A DNA stretch of 64,000 nucleotides, taken from contig JAQZAZ010000007.1 in the NCBI GenBank assembly GCA_029239355.1, forward strand, positions 47,562 to 111,561, written 5' to 3'. This stretch comes from Sphingobacterium sp. GTDB lineage: Bacteria; Bacteroidota; Bacteroidia; Sphingobacteriales; Sphingobacteriaceae. The notes under the pieces are model-generated. The model searched no databases. It was not told the DNA's origin and saw only the letters and a program-made list of their open reading frames with translations. The translations under genes and the position numbers were made by a program. Shown here in pieces: positions 54,056-62,064 of this stretch (the stretch's first letter is position 1; the number at the start of each line of letters is the position of its first letter).

Positions 54056-54096
54056 GTTAGCATAGTCTTAATATTCATAATTAAGGCTATGCTAAC
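54056..54096 (+). terminator. Terminator of the lipoprotein/small protein operon
   Basis: The inverted repeat GTTAGCATAG-CTTAAT with ATTAAG-CTATGCTAAC has one mismatch pair and a seven-base loop. Confidence 0.6.
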
Positions 54097-54291
54097 AGTC
54101 ACTACTCCCCCCCTACAAATGAATACATTGCCCGAATCGTATTGATGATATTTCTAAGCACCTTTATTTCTCTTACTTCATACAGAACTTACCTGCATGC
54201 TAATTATTTCAATTTACTCGCCGACTTACTGTAGATTGAATAAATGGTATCAACAAAATTTGTTAATTTTTTTTAAATAATATCCCACTGA

Positions 54292-55260
54292 TTATTTTTC
54301 CCAAACCAAAGCACTCGCCCCCAGAATCGCGGCATCAGCTTCTGCTAGCTCACTGAAAACCAACTTCACCTTATTTCTAAACAAAGGAAATAGATTCCTT
54401 TCCATATGTAATTTTGCAGGTTTCAAAATAAAGTCTCCGGCTTTAATTACACCGCCAAATAATAGGATAGCTTCGGGTGAAGAAAACATCACAAAATTTG
54501 CCAATGCCTCACCTAATTTTTGACCGGTATATCTAAACACCTCAATCGCTATTGGATCACCTTTCAACGCACACTCATGAACAGTTTTAGAATTGATAGC
54601 GTCTTCAGGATATTGGTTCAACATCGACTCAGGAAACTCAGCCCTCATTTTCTTTGCCGTAATTGTGATTCCCGTTGCGGAAGCATAGGCCTCTAAGCTT
54701 CCTTCTGAACCCGTACTCCAATGTTTTCTACCTCCTGGTTTGACAATCGTATGGCCTAATTCTCCTGCGAATCCATCATGTCCATAAATAAGCTTACCCC
54801 CAGCAACAATACCGCTTCCCACGCCTGTTCCCAAGGTTATCATGATAAAATCTTTCATTCCTCGCGCAGCGCCAAAAAGCATTTCGCCGTATGCGGCGGC
54901 ATTCGCATCGTTGGTGATGATACACGGGATTTTGAATTTGGCAGTTATTAAGTCACTAAGCCGGATCACCCCTTTCCAAGGAAGATTTGGAGCGTGATCT
55001 ATTGTACCTGTGAAATAATTTGCATCGGGAGCTCCAACTCCAATTCCATCGAAATTATTTTCACCTCCAAACATTTCAATAAGAGGTCCGGCTTTTTCAT
55101 ATAAAGCATCGATAAACTCTTCAACATGCTCATAATTGTCCGTTTTTAAGCTTCCCTTTTCAAGTACCTCACCGCGATGATTCACCACTCCAAATTTGGT
55201 ATTAGTACCTCCGATATCTATTCCCAGCGCTACGCGTTTTGATAAATCTATTAATGACAT
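54292..55260 (-). CDS. ROK-family sugar kinase (glucokinase-like) without the zinc cysteines
   Basis: 322 residues. Phosphate-1 motif GIDIGGTNTKFGVV, phosphate-2 GTGVGSGIVAGGKL and the catalytic Asp region ITNDANAAAYGEM are intact, with the ROK His in GELGHTIV. The usual Cys-rich zinc motif (CxCGxxGCxE) reads GGRKHWSTGSEGSLEAYAS, so all three cysteines are replaced while the final Glu remains. The enzyme probably phosphorylates glucose or another hexose with ATP. Loss of the zinc site occurs in some ROK proteins; it may mean a different structural solution. Confidence 0.88.
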   Translation of the reverse strand: MSLIDLSKRVALGIDIGGTNTKFGVVNHRGEVLEKGSLKTDNYEHVEEFIDALYEKAGPLIEMFGGENNFDGIGVGAPDANYFTGTIDHAPNLPWKGVIRLSDLITAKFKIPCIITNDANAAAYGEMLFGAARGMKDFIMITLGTGVGSGIVAGGKLIYGHDGFAGELGHTIVKPGGRKHWSTGSEGSLEAYASATGITITAKKMRAEFPESMLNQYPEDAINSKTVHECALKGDPIAIEVFRYTGQKLGEALANFVMFSSPEAILLFGGVIKAGDFILKPAKLHMERNLFPLFRNKVKLVFSELAEADAAILGASALVWEK

Positions 55261-55809
55261 TGCTATTTCTTCTTTCTAAGTTTTAAAATTATAAAAAAGA
55301 TAATATTTTAGCGCGAATTAAGCAAGAGATTAGTTTATTAGTTTTTCGACTAAACCAAGAATTATCAAAGACTATCCCCTTTTTATATTGTCCTTATTTA
55401 AAAAAGGGGGCTGTAATAACTATATTCTTCTGATTATGTAAGTTTATCTTCCGATGTATATAATACTGATCTGAAATCATAAGACGAATTTAGAAGTCAG
55501 TGTCATAAAACACCGTAAATGGGGAGCTCAATATTGCAAGTTTATTTATTAAAGTTAACATGATTCGTAGTCAATCTACCTTGAAAGCCCTGATTTGTTT
55601 AACACACCAGGACTTGTTTAGTTTACCTTACGGCACGACTTCTACGCCATCTTTCAAGATTGCTGCTTTCAATCTGTTGCCCTCTAACCTGCACCTGCAT
55701 AATTTAATAGACGATATTTAAGCCTGTTGGTCTTTGACCAACAAGCAAGTCTATATTTTTTTGACAAAGCCTCCCGTTATAAATATATAAAACACCAATA
55801 ATCAGTATT
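55261..55809. other. Gene-free stretch
   Basis: No supported gene. A short leftward segment around 55627-55690 (LEGNRLKAAILKDGVEVVP, then a stop) looks like the end of a protein and may be decayed coding sequence. A small hairpin lies at 55726-55742. Confidence 0.35.
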
Positions 55810-56550
55810 TTATTTGAAGTTTTCCCCATAGTACAGATCAGAAAAAATCTTCGAAAGTTTTGCAGGATCCTCTCGCCAAGCATTGTACATGCCTTGCCCC
55901 ATTTCATCGGGGACGATATCAAACTTGCCGTCGCCTACAGATTCCAATATTTTCAGAGCAATGCTTTCTGGATCTGGCATATCCCAATCACTATCTTTGT
56001 TCATGTCTGTATCAATGGCTCCAGGATTGATTGCATACACTTCAACCTCTTCTTTTGCCAACTCGATACGCACAGATTGCGTAGCGGAAAAAAGCGCTGC
56101 CTTCGAGGCAGCATAGCCTGCAATAGATGGTAAGGGCGAGTAAGCAGCAATTGAAACGATGTTGATGATTTTAGATGGATTGTTCTTTTTCAAAATAGGT
56201 GCAAATGCACGCATCATCTTTATCGTTCCGAAATAATTCACGGACATATCATTGTCCATCCCTCCTAGATCGCCTTCCAAAATATTTCCAGCGTTTATCA
56301 CTCCGGCATTATTAATAAGGATCTCAGTGTCTTGAGCAATAGCAGCAATCGTTGTGATTTGCATATCCTTTGTGATATCCAAGGATAGCACCGTTACCCT
56401 ATTATCCTCGAATGACGACATCGTATCCAAGTCTCTGCAAGTAGCATAAACTTTTCTTACTCCTTGATTAAGAAGCGCTTTCACTAACGCTCTGCCTATA
56501 CCTCTGTTCGCTCCGGTAATGAGGACAACTTTATCTTCAAAAATATTCAT
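55810..56550 (-). CDS. Short-chain dehydrogenase/reductase
   Basis: 246 residues, classical SDR. NAD(P)-binding TGANRGIGRAL, the NNAG motif (EILINNAGVINAG), catalytic Ser in NIVSIAAYSPL and YxxxK in YAASKAAL, then NPGAIDTDM. The Arg in the first turn (ANRG) and CRD further on suggest NADPH preference. It oxidises or reduces an unknown alcohol/ketone. A good -7 element, TATCTTTG on the leftward strand (complement of 56574-56581), lies 24 bases before the start. Confidence 0.9.
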   Translation of the reverse strand: MNIFEDKVVLITGANRGIGRALVKALLNQGVRKVYATCRDLDTMSSFEDNRVTVLSLDITKDMQITTIAAIAQDTEILINNAGVINAGNILEGDLGGMDNDMSVNYFGTIKMMRAFAPILKKNNPSKIINIVSIAAYSPLPSIAGYAASKAALFSATQSVRIELAKEEVEVYAINPGAIDTDMNKDSDWDMPDPESIALKILESVGDGKFDIVPDEMGQGMYNAWREDPAKLSKIFSDLYYGENFK

Positions 56551-56990
56551 ATCGTTTTATGTATTTATATTCCCAAAGATATTTTGAAAGATAAGAGAAT
56601 AAAATCCGAAACTTGCTACATTGTTGTTTTTGATAATTATGAGAAACTAATCGACCATAAAATGATTTTACATGTTAATATCGCATCCGCTATTAGAACA
56701 AGAATGGTTGGCAGCATATAACATAGTATCCTTCCAATTACTGTTTTTCATGCAGATAACAACCACGTTAAATAATATAAATTAACTTTCGTAATGGGGA
56801 CTCAATACCAATAAAATTTCAACTACAAAAAACTGTAAAGAGAAAGCTACATCTTGTAAAAGTACCTCTACAATTGAAAAATAACTTACAAATAAAATTA
56901 TGCCCCGTTTAAAAAAAAGATAATATTTGTTAGTAGTAGCTTCTTGATTGGAATACCGCGCACCTAAAAAATCAAATAACAATAATGTGT

Positions 56991-57227
56991 ATGAAAAATT
57001 ATGATAAAAATTCAGCGTCAAAAAAAAATAGAATCCAATTAGCGATTTCTGAAATTATGAATGGTTATTTATTATTGGAAGAGGCTGTAGTAAAATACGA
57101 AGTTCCAGCCTCCAGCATAATCCAAGGTCTAAGAAAAATCCAAAAGTTGAAGAAAGATGCTGCACAATCGAGTCAACAAGGAATCCAGATTACCCCAATT
57201 CAACCAGAGAAACATAAAAACAAATAA
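56991..57227 (+). CDS. Small HTH-like hypothetical protein
   Basis: About 78 residues from ATG 56991 (an in-frame ATG also lies at 56985). The central part, IQLAISEIMNGYLLLEEAVV and KYEVPASSIIQGLRKIQKL, has the spacing of a helix-turn-helix of the transposase-orfA/Psq type, with a basic C-terminal tail. It could be a small DNA-binding protein or a domesticated transposase fragment. No inverted repeats or second transposase gene are present. Confidence 0.5.
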   Translation: MKNYDKNSASKKNRIQLAISEIMNGYLLLEEAVVKYEVPASSIIQGLRKIQKLKKDAAQSSQQGIQITPIQPEKHKNK

Positions 57228-57289
57228 CTAATGGAATAGAGACTAGATAAACCTGCCAATTGCGGATTATTGACAATGTTACCTAATTA

Positions 57290-57360
57290 AATGAAAAAGG
57301 TTTTCAAACGGGGAGAATGAAAACCTTTAAATAACCAATTATAAACCTAAATTATGATGG
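57290..57360 (-). ncRNA. Putative small RNA, copy 1 of a three-copy element
   Basis: On the leftward strand: the AT block CATAATTTAGGTTTATAATT followed by GGTTA (complement of 57332-57356), then a hairpin with an 11-bp stem (57296-57328), loop TTCTCCCCGTT, and a T-run. It is preceded by a promoter with an excellent consensus match (57363-57393), giving a predicted RNA of about 70 bases. The same block-plus-hairpin arrangement recurs at 59143-59203 and 60183-60248. Confidence 0.5.
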
Positions 57361-57362
57361 TA

Positions 57363-57393
57363 CAAATATAAAGATATAAAAGCATAAAACAAA
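57363..57393 (-). promoter_or_regulatory. Promoter of small RNA copy 1
   Basis: Leftward strand: TTTG (complement of 57390-57393), 19 bases, TATATTTG (complement of 57363-57370), a perfect TTTG-N19-TAnnTTTG. The expected start is about 57357, at the edge of the conserved AT block. Confidence 0.6.
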
Positions 57394-57422
57394 AAAAATC
57401 TATAAAATCTATAGATTTTTTT
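57392..57422 (-). terminator. Terminator of the Gfo/Idh/MocA gene
   Basis: A perfect 13-base inverted repeat (57392-57404 with 57410-57422) with a five-base loop, ending in a T-run on the leftward strand. Its T-run overlaps the -33 element of the small-RNA promoter. Confidence 0.6.
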
Positions 57423-57524
57423 AAAAAAATTTGAACAAACCAATATTACAACCTAACTTTCTAAGGAAAATAGCATAAGGCCATCACCTTACGACAAACA
57501 TTAAACCTTATTAAATTCATATTA

Positions 57525-58886
57525 TCACAAATGTGGATGTTGCCAGGGGAAGCGGTAAGACCTTCTTAACAGCTTGGTTGCCTCTAGATCATCGATACAT
57601 ATTTTTTTTACCGGATCGTATACCAATGGTCTGTTTAATTGCATAGAAATATTGGCCAGGATACAACACGCTGTAGATATATAACCTTCTTCAATGTCTG
57701 CTACCGGCAGTCGATCATTTTCGATAGCAGACAAGAGATCCAATAGATGTTGTCTTGTAGCTGGTGCCGTATGCAATTCAATTCGCGGTTCTTCCAGATC
57801 TGCTGGAAATTTTTCGCGTTCATAAACAACATCTTTTCTTATCGGCTCGCCTTTACCGGTTGGAATAAATTCATATTTCATTACACTTCCCTTTAACGTT
57901 CCCTTATCACCATAAATAATAAATGCCCAAGGATATTCGGGATCTACAGGATTACCCCAGGTACGATGTTGCCATACACAATTAAGCTCATCATATTCGA
58001 ATACTGCCGTCTGTGTATCGGATATGGTTGACTTTCCCCCTTTTTGCACATAGATTCCACCAGTTGCGCTAATTTTCTTTGGCCATTTCAGTTGTAATAA
58101 CCAACGGACTGTGTCAAACATATGCATTCCCATATCACCCGTAATACCATTACCATATTCCATAAACGTTCGCCACCAACCTCCATGGGGTAGGCCGTCG
58201 TAGGGACGTAAAGGAGCCGGGCCAGTCCACATGTCATAGTCTAAAAAGTCCGGAATTGGTTCTAGTGCTGGGTTGCCATTCTTTCTCATAGGATAATAAC
58301 AGCACATTTCCACATGCGATATCTTACCGAGTAAACCTTGATCTATCACACGCTGTTTAGCATCAATCAGATGGGCAGTGCTTCGTCGTTGAGTGCCTAC
58401 TTGTACCTTTTTATTATATTCCCGGGCACAACGGAGTATCGCATCGCCCTCAAGCACATCAACACTAATTGGCTTTTGTAAATAAATATGAGCGCCTGAA
58501 TGCATAGCGTCTATTGCCTGTCTCGCATGCCAATGATCAGGTGTAGCGATAAGAATGAGATCGAATTGATGCGCTTCAAGCATTTTCCTGTAATCCTTGT
58601 ACAGTTTGGGTATTTCACCAGAGATCTGGCGTTGCGCTACCAATCGTCCTGCATCCTGCAAATGCCTATTATCTACATCGCAAATGGCGACAACATTGAC
58701 TTCGCAGATCTGGATTAACCTAAATAGATCACTTTTCCCATACCATCCCGCTCCGATCAAACCAACCCTCATATTTTTTTTAGGCATTTCATTCATGGAC
58801 AATCCTTGCGCTTCTAAAGCTGATAGCGTCAAAAAAGCACCCGCCCCCTGAATGAATTTTCTTCGGTTTAATGTGTAATCAATCAT
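57525..58886 (-). CDS. Gfo/Idh/MocA-family oxidoreductase, exported
   Basis: 453 residues. The N-terminus (LNRRKFIQGAGAFLTLSALE) contains a twin-arginine-like motif, so folded export with bound NAD(P) is likely. The Rossmann part has VGLIGAGWYGKSDL and ICDVDNRHLQDAG. The catalytic Lys-Pro is in IYLQKPISV, and DMGMHMFDTVRWLL is the family's C-terminal-domain motif. Exported MocA enzymes in Bacteroidota often oxidise sugars at C3 and act with DUF1080-type lyases. A 13-bp terminator follows the gene. Confidence 0.88.
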   Translation of the reverse strand: MIDYTLNRRKFIQGAGAFLTLSALEAQGLSMNEMPKKNMRVGLIGAGWYGKSDLFRLIQICEVNVVAICDVDNRHLQDAGRLVAQRQISGEIPKLYKDYRKMLEAHQFDLILIATPDHWHARQAIDAMHSGAHIYLQKPISVDVLEGDAILRCAREYNKKVQVGTQRRSTAHLIDAKQRVIDQGLLGKISHVEMCCYYPMRKNGNPALEPIPDFLDYDMWTGPAPLRPYDGLPHGGWWRTFMEYGNGITGDMGMHMFDTVRWLLQLKWPKKISATGGIYVQKGGKSTISDTQTAVFEYDELNCVWQHRTWGNPVDPEYPWAFIIYGDKGTLKGSVMKYEFIPTGKGEPIRKDVVYEREKFPADLEEPRIELHTAPATRQHLLDLLSAIENDRLPVADIEEGYISTACCILANISMQLNRPLVYDPVKKICIDDLEATKLLRRSYRFPWQHPHL

Positions 58887-59142
58887 AATTTTCTGGCGTA
58901 TTGTTTAGTGTAATAAAAAACAATAAACTGAAGATAATGTTTATGTAGGTAGTATTTTTCAATAATTTTCCATTATCGCCACAGGCCTTTATAATCTGTT
59001 GGGTCTTGACCTCTTTCTTTACATTTTGTACACAAGACATCTAAAGAAAATAAATAAGCAATATACCATAGGGTTTTCTTTCTCTAAAGCAGTGAAAAAT
59101 ATTACGGAATGTAAACCTCATTCACAGCCTAAAGTGATGAAC
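58887..59142. other. Spacer upstream of the Gfo/Idh/MocA gene
   Basis: AT-rich, with no gene. It must contain the promoter of the oxidoreductase gene, but I could not identify a convincing one. Confidence 0.3.
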
Positions 59143-59203
59143 ATAAAAAAGCCCTAGAGCGGGGAACTCTAGGGTCTTAGCCATATATTAACCTATTTTA
59201 TGA
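59143..59203 (-). ncRNA. Putative small RNA/terminator element, copy 2
   Basis: Leftward strand: the diverged AT block CATAAAATAGGTTAATATAT followed by GGCT, then the stem CCCTAGAG/CTCTAGGG (59152-59159 with 59167-59174), loop TTCCCCG and a T-run. No promoter of full consensus precedes it; TACTTTTC lies at the expected -7 place. The loop is identical to copy 3. Confidence 0.4.
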
Positions 59204-59276
59204 AAAGTATTTGCATTATTAACGTATTATTTGTGCGACTTATTTTGTTGGATATGAAAAAAAATAATAAACATAA

Positions 59277-59313
59277 AAATATCCCATTTATAATGCTATA
59301 AATGGGATATTTT
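59277..59313 (-). terminator. Terminator of the DsbD-N-domain gene
   Basis: A perfect inverted repeat of about 17 bases (59276-59292 with 59297-59313), four-base loop, T-rich on both sides, 25 bases after the stop codon of the leftward gene. Confidence 0.7.
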
Positions 59314-59338
59314 ATCTCGACAAAAAAATAATATTTTA

Positions 59339-59788
59339 TTATTTGATCGTTACTGCAAAAGCATATTCATCTGGCGGGAGACATTGTGATTTATCACATG
59401 CTTGCCATTCTACTGTACCTTTTACGGTAGCAGTTCCTTTTTTTAAAGCTACTTTTTGTTGAAAGATTACTTCATTCGTAAAATACCCTACATCCATCTT
59501 AAATACTTCTTCATGTTTTACTTTCGGTTTGGGTTCCGCAGTTTTACCCGTCAGTACATAATCGGTTGCTTTAGCAAAGTTAAAAGAGGTCGGAATAGGC
59601 CCACCATCCTTTATATTTTGCGAATAAATATGCCAGCCATTTTGAATGGTAGCTTTTACATAGACGACTGCCTCTTTGCTGTTCAGCTTTTTGCTAGCTA
59701 CAGTCCATTTTACCGGTTTGTGAATCTGAGCAAAAGCGCCAGTTATCATAAAAATAACTGCAGTCATTAACAATACTAATTTTTTCAT
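59339..59788 (-). CDS. Secreted DsbD N-terminal-domain protein
   Basis: 149 residues with a signal peptide ending in GAFAQ. The mature part is the immunoglobulin-like N-terminal domain of DsbD: VYVKATIQNGWHIYSQNIKD, GPIPTSFNF, VGYFTNEVIFQQKV and the cysteine pair in WQACDKSQCLPPDEYAF. In DsbD this domain passes electrons to periplasmic partners. Here it stands alone, without the membrane and thioredoxin domains, which is frequent in Bacteroidota. It is likely involved in periplasmic thiol redox or in protein binding. Confidence 0.85.
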   Translation of the reverse strand: MKKLVLLMTAVIFMITGAFAQIHKPVKWTVASKKLNSKEAVVYVKATIQNGWHIYSQNIKDGGPIPTSFNFAKATDYVLTGKTAEPKPKVKHEEVFKMDVGYFTNEVIFQQKVALKKGTATVKGTVEWQACDKSQCLPPDEYAFAVTIK

Positions 59789-59864
59789 TTTTTTATATTT
59801 ATTTTGGTTTATTACACGCTGCCCATTCTCCTACCTTCATATCCATTTTCTTCTATATGTAAAT

Positions 59865-60197
59865 ATGATGATATGGAAAGACAAAAAACGCTACAACAAT
59901 ATTCGCTATAAACAATATAAAACACAACAACAGGTTGATAAAACAATAAATTTTATTGAAAACAATATAAAAAACAATACGATTTACATTTATACAACAC
60001 GTTTTTCAATATTCTCGCCTTATTTTTTTTGTGTTCTAAAAAATGAAAATAACGACTATATCACACTGGCTATACCACCCAAAGTCTGCTATTATCCATT
60101 TAAAATCAGAGACAACAGATTTGTTACGTTGCAGTACCTGTCAAAAATCATCTTTGGCACAGAAATCGCATTATGTAAAACTCATAATTTAGGTTAA
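59865..60197 (+). CDS. Hypothetical protein of doubtful coding status
   Basis: 110 codons from ATG 59865. The first half is very rich in Asn, Lys, Ile and Tyr, as expected from AT-rich DNA. The second half (YITLAIPPKVCYYPFKIRDN, FVTLQYLSKIIFGTEI) looks more like real protein. The stop codon lies inside the conserved AT block of small-RNA-like copy 3. No domain recognised. Confidence 0.35.
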   Translation: MMIWKDKKRYNNIRYKQYKTQQQVDKTINFIENNIKNNTIYIYTTRFSIFSPYFFCVLKNENNDYITLAIPPKVCYYPFKIRDNRFVTLQYLSKIIFGTEIALCKTHNLG

Positions 60198-60248
60198 TAA
60201 TTGGTTAGGTTAAACCGCTTGAAGTTCCCCGCTTCAAGCGGTTTTTTT
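60183..60248 (+). ncRNA. Putative small RNA/terminator element, copy 3
   Basis: Rightward strand: the AT block CATAATTTAGGTTAATAATT followed by GGTTA, then the hairpin AACCGCTTGAAG/CTTCAAGCGGTT (60213-60224 with 60232-60243), loop TTCCCCG and a run of seven T. This copy could also serve as terminator for the rightward frame ending at 60197. Confidence 0.5.
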
Positions 60249-60417
60249 ATTATAAAAATCTTCATATTCAAATCCATACTGACACATAGCTGTCAATATC
60301 CAAACTTATCTTTGACGTAGGATAAAAAACAGAACGACCTATCATTTGTTCAAAAGGATGGGTAGAAAAACAGGGGCATGTATCAAAAAATATTAAACTA
60401 ATATATTCCAAAACAAG

Positions 60418-60915
60418 ATGAACACACTTCAACAACTAAAATCTGAACTTGAAAATGAGTACCAGATCACTAAAAATTTTATCGAACTTTTTCCAGAAGG
60501 CAAAAATGACTATGCCCCACATGAAAAAAGTATGAAAATCATGCCTCTTGCAACGCATCTCGTGGAGGTATTTGAATGGCCAAGTACAATTTTGAAAACA
60601 TCTGAACTGGATTTTGCCGATGGTGGCTACAAGCCCACCATTCTATCAACGCGGGAAGACTTACTCCAGAAACTAGATCAAGATTATGAAGCAGGAAAAA
60701 TAGCCTTAGAAAATGCTACCGAAGATGATTTAAATCCAGTTTGGACCATCAAAAGTGCTGGTCAAAAACTCGCAAGCTGGACAAAATATGAAGCAATCCG
60801 TCATTCTTTAAATCAGATCACACATCACAGGGCACAATTAGGTGTTTACTATAGACTGAATAATATCCCCTTACCATCAAGTTACGGACCTTCTGCCGAT
60901 TCACAGAACTTTTAG
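60418..60915 (+). CDS. DinB-family metalloenzyme-like protein
   Basis: 165 residues, four-helix-bundle DinB fold. The three metal ligands are visible: His in LATHLVEVFEWP and the HxxxH-like pair in LNQITHHRAQLGVYY. Members include thiol-dependent S-transferases and DNA-damage-induced proteins of unknown activity. Cytoplasmic, own transcription unit. The C-terminal LNNIPLPSSYGPS is a common DinB ending. Confidence 0.88.
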   Translation: MNTLQQLKSELENEYQITKNFIELFPEGKNDYAPHEKSMKIMPLATHLVEVFEWPSTILKTSELDFADGGYKPTILSTREDLLQKLDQDYEAGKIALENATEDDLNPVWTIKSAGQKLASWTKYEAIRHSLNQITHHRAQLGVYYRLNNIPLPSSYGPSADSQNF

Positions 60916-60945
60916 TATAGTCCAACATAACTATCGTTTTTTGAA

Positions 60946-61014
60946 CGAAATGGCATAAAAACAGTCCGCAATCTACCTTCGTTTATGATCTAAGAATGTT
61001 TTTATGCCATTTCG
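60946..61014. repeat. 18-bp perfect inverted repeat with 33-base loop
   Basis: CGAAATGGCATAAAAACA (60946-60963) and its exact complement (60997-61014). Located 31 bases after the DinB stop. It may be a terminator or RNA-stabilising stem, although no T-run follows directly. Confidence 0.6.
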
Positions 61015-61064
61015 CTATGCACCCTATCCCAGCCTACTGCGCCCCTCAGTCGGGACAGCGTCAG

Positions 61065-61108
61065 GATGAATCCGTGATGAATCCGTAATGAGTCCGTGGT
61101 GAGTCCGT
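61065..61108. repeat. Four tandem 11-base units
   Basis: GATGAATCCGT, GATGAATCCGT, AATGAGTCCGT, GGTGAGTCCGT in immediate succession, the first two identical. Similar TGAGTCCGT repeats occur in intergenic DNA of other Bacteroidota from memory. Function unknown. Confidence 0.7.
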
Positions 61109-61415
61109 GTTATACTCGCTAAAACCACGTTCATATGATGGTCAGAATACCCTAACATCTGCTCTCAGGTATGTTTAAAACTCGAATCATGCCGGAATGG
61201 CTCTCGAATAGTTACTGAAAATAGGCCAAACACTCGGACTCACTTGCCGGAAACGCGGTTTTTTGACGTGAAAAACCTCCCTGCATCAATCAATCACACG
61301 AAGAGCCAATATAATGGCATAATTTTTGAAAAAATCAATTAACCAATTAGCGAATTATACTAAGTAAGCTAGAGGTTCAAAGCAAATATAGAAGCAGCAT
61401 ATTTAAACCTTGATT

Positions 61416-62033
61416 ATGATTATTTTCGGAACAAGAACAAAGTTATTACAAAACAGCTCCAATGCAGCTGTTGGAACTTGCAATTATTGCAACACAGTCG
61501 GATCCTTATATGCCTACAAACAGGTAAAATACTTTCATATCTTCTGGATCCCCATTTTTCCATACAGTACAGAGATTATTAGTGTATGTAATCATTGTAA
61601 AAAAGTAAATTACCAACGTGAAATTGATCCCCAAACACTTGCAATAATTCGTTCAAGCGGTATGCCGAAGACACCCGTTGGATATTTTTCTGGATTAATA
61701 CTAATCGGTCTTTTCTTCGGATCTGCGGCCGCAGCGGGAATATCCGGATCAATTAAAACAAAAAAATACCTGGAAAATCCGGCCGCTGGTGATGTATATG
61801 AAATCAAACGGACAGAAAATGGGAAGTCCATGTACACGTTATACCGCGTTGCCAATGTCACAACGGATTCCATTACTTTCGACGTCAACGACTATGAAGC
61901 AGAGGGAACGAAAGGTCTTCGCAAATTGAGGGAACAACGCAGCGATAGTTATTCAGAAAAGGTCACTTTAGCCCGCCCGGAAGTTGTCAAAATGAAAGAT
62001 GATAATCAGATATCGTCAATAGAAAGAAAATAG
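61416..62033 (+). CDS. Zinc-ribbon membrane protein
   Basis: 205 residues from ATG 61416 (MIIFGTRTK; an earlier in-frame start is TTG). The N-terminal zinc-ribbon has TCNYCNT and VCNHCKK cysteine pairs surrounding VKYFHIFWIPIFPYSTE, the pattern of zinc_ribbon_15 proteins. One membrane helix follows (YFSGLILIGLFFGSAAAAG). The remainder (about 115-205) is soluble and beta-rich, of unknown function. Confidence 0.75.
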   Translation: MIIFGTRTKLLQNSSNAAVGTCNYCNTVGSLYAYKQVKYFHIFWIPIFPYSTEIISVCNHCKKVNYQREIDPQTLAIIRSSGMPKTPVGYFSGLILIGLFFGSAAAAGISGSIKTKKYLENPAAGDVYEIKRTENGKSMYTLYRVANVTTDSITFDVNDYEAEGTKGLRKLREQRSDSYSEKVTLARPEVVKMKDDNQISSIERK

Positions 62034-62064
62034 AACTGGAGCTTATGGACAAATCTGTTCCTAA

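Larger units (their letters stand above)
60916..61415. other. Intergenic region with two repeat structures
   Basis: No gene. It holds an 18-bp inverted repeat (60946-61014) and four 11-base tandem units (61065-61108), and it is more GC-rich than other spacers around the tandem units. Confidence 0.5.

Noticed and set aside
55627..55690. Protein-end-like segment in the spacer before the SDR gene
   Set aside because: Too short to assign to a family; noted only in the spacer entry.
56782..57021. Leftward 79-codon frame overlapping the small HTH-like gene
   Set aside because: Phe/Tyr/Leu-rich antisense translation without a plausible start region.
56991..57227. Insertion sequence around the small HTH-like gene
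   Set aside because: No terminal inverted repeats, target duplication or DDE transposase seen.
61065..61108. CRISPR array
   Set aside because: Units are only 11 bases with no spacers and no cas genes.
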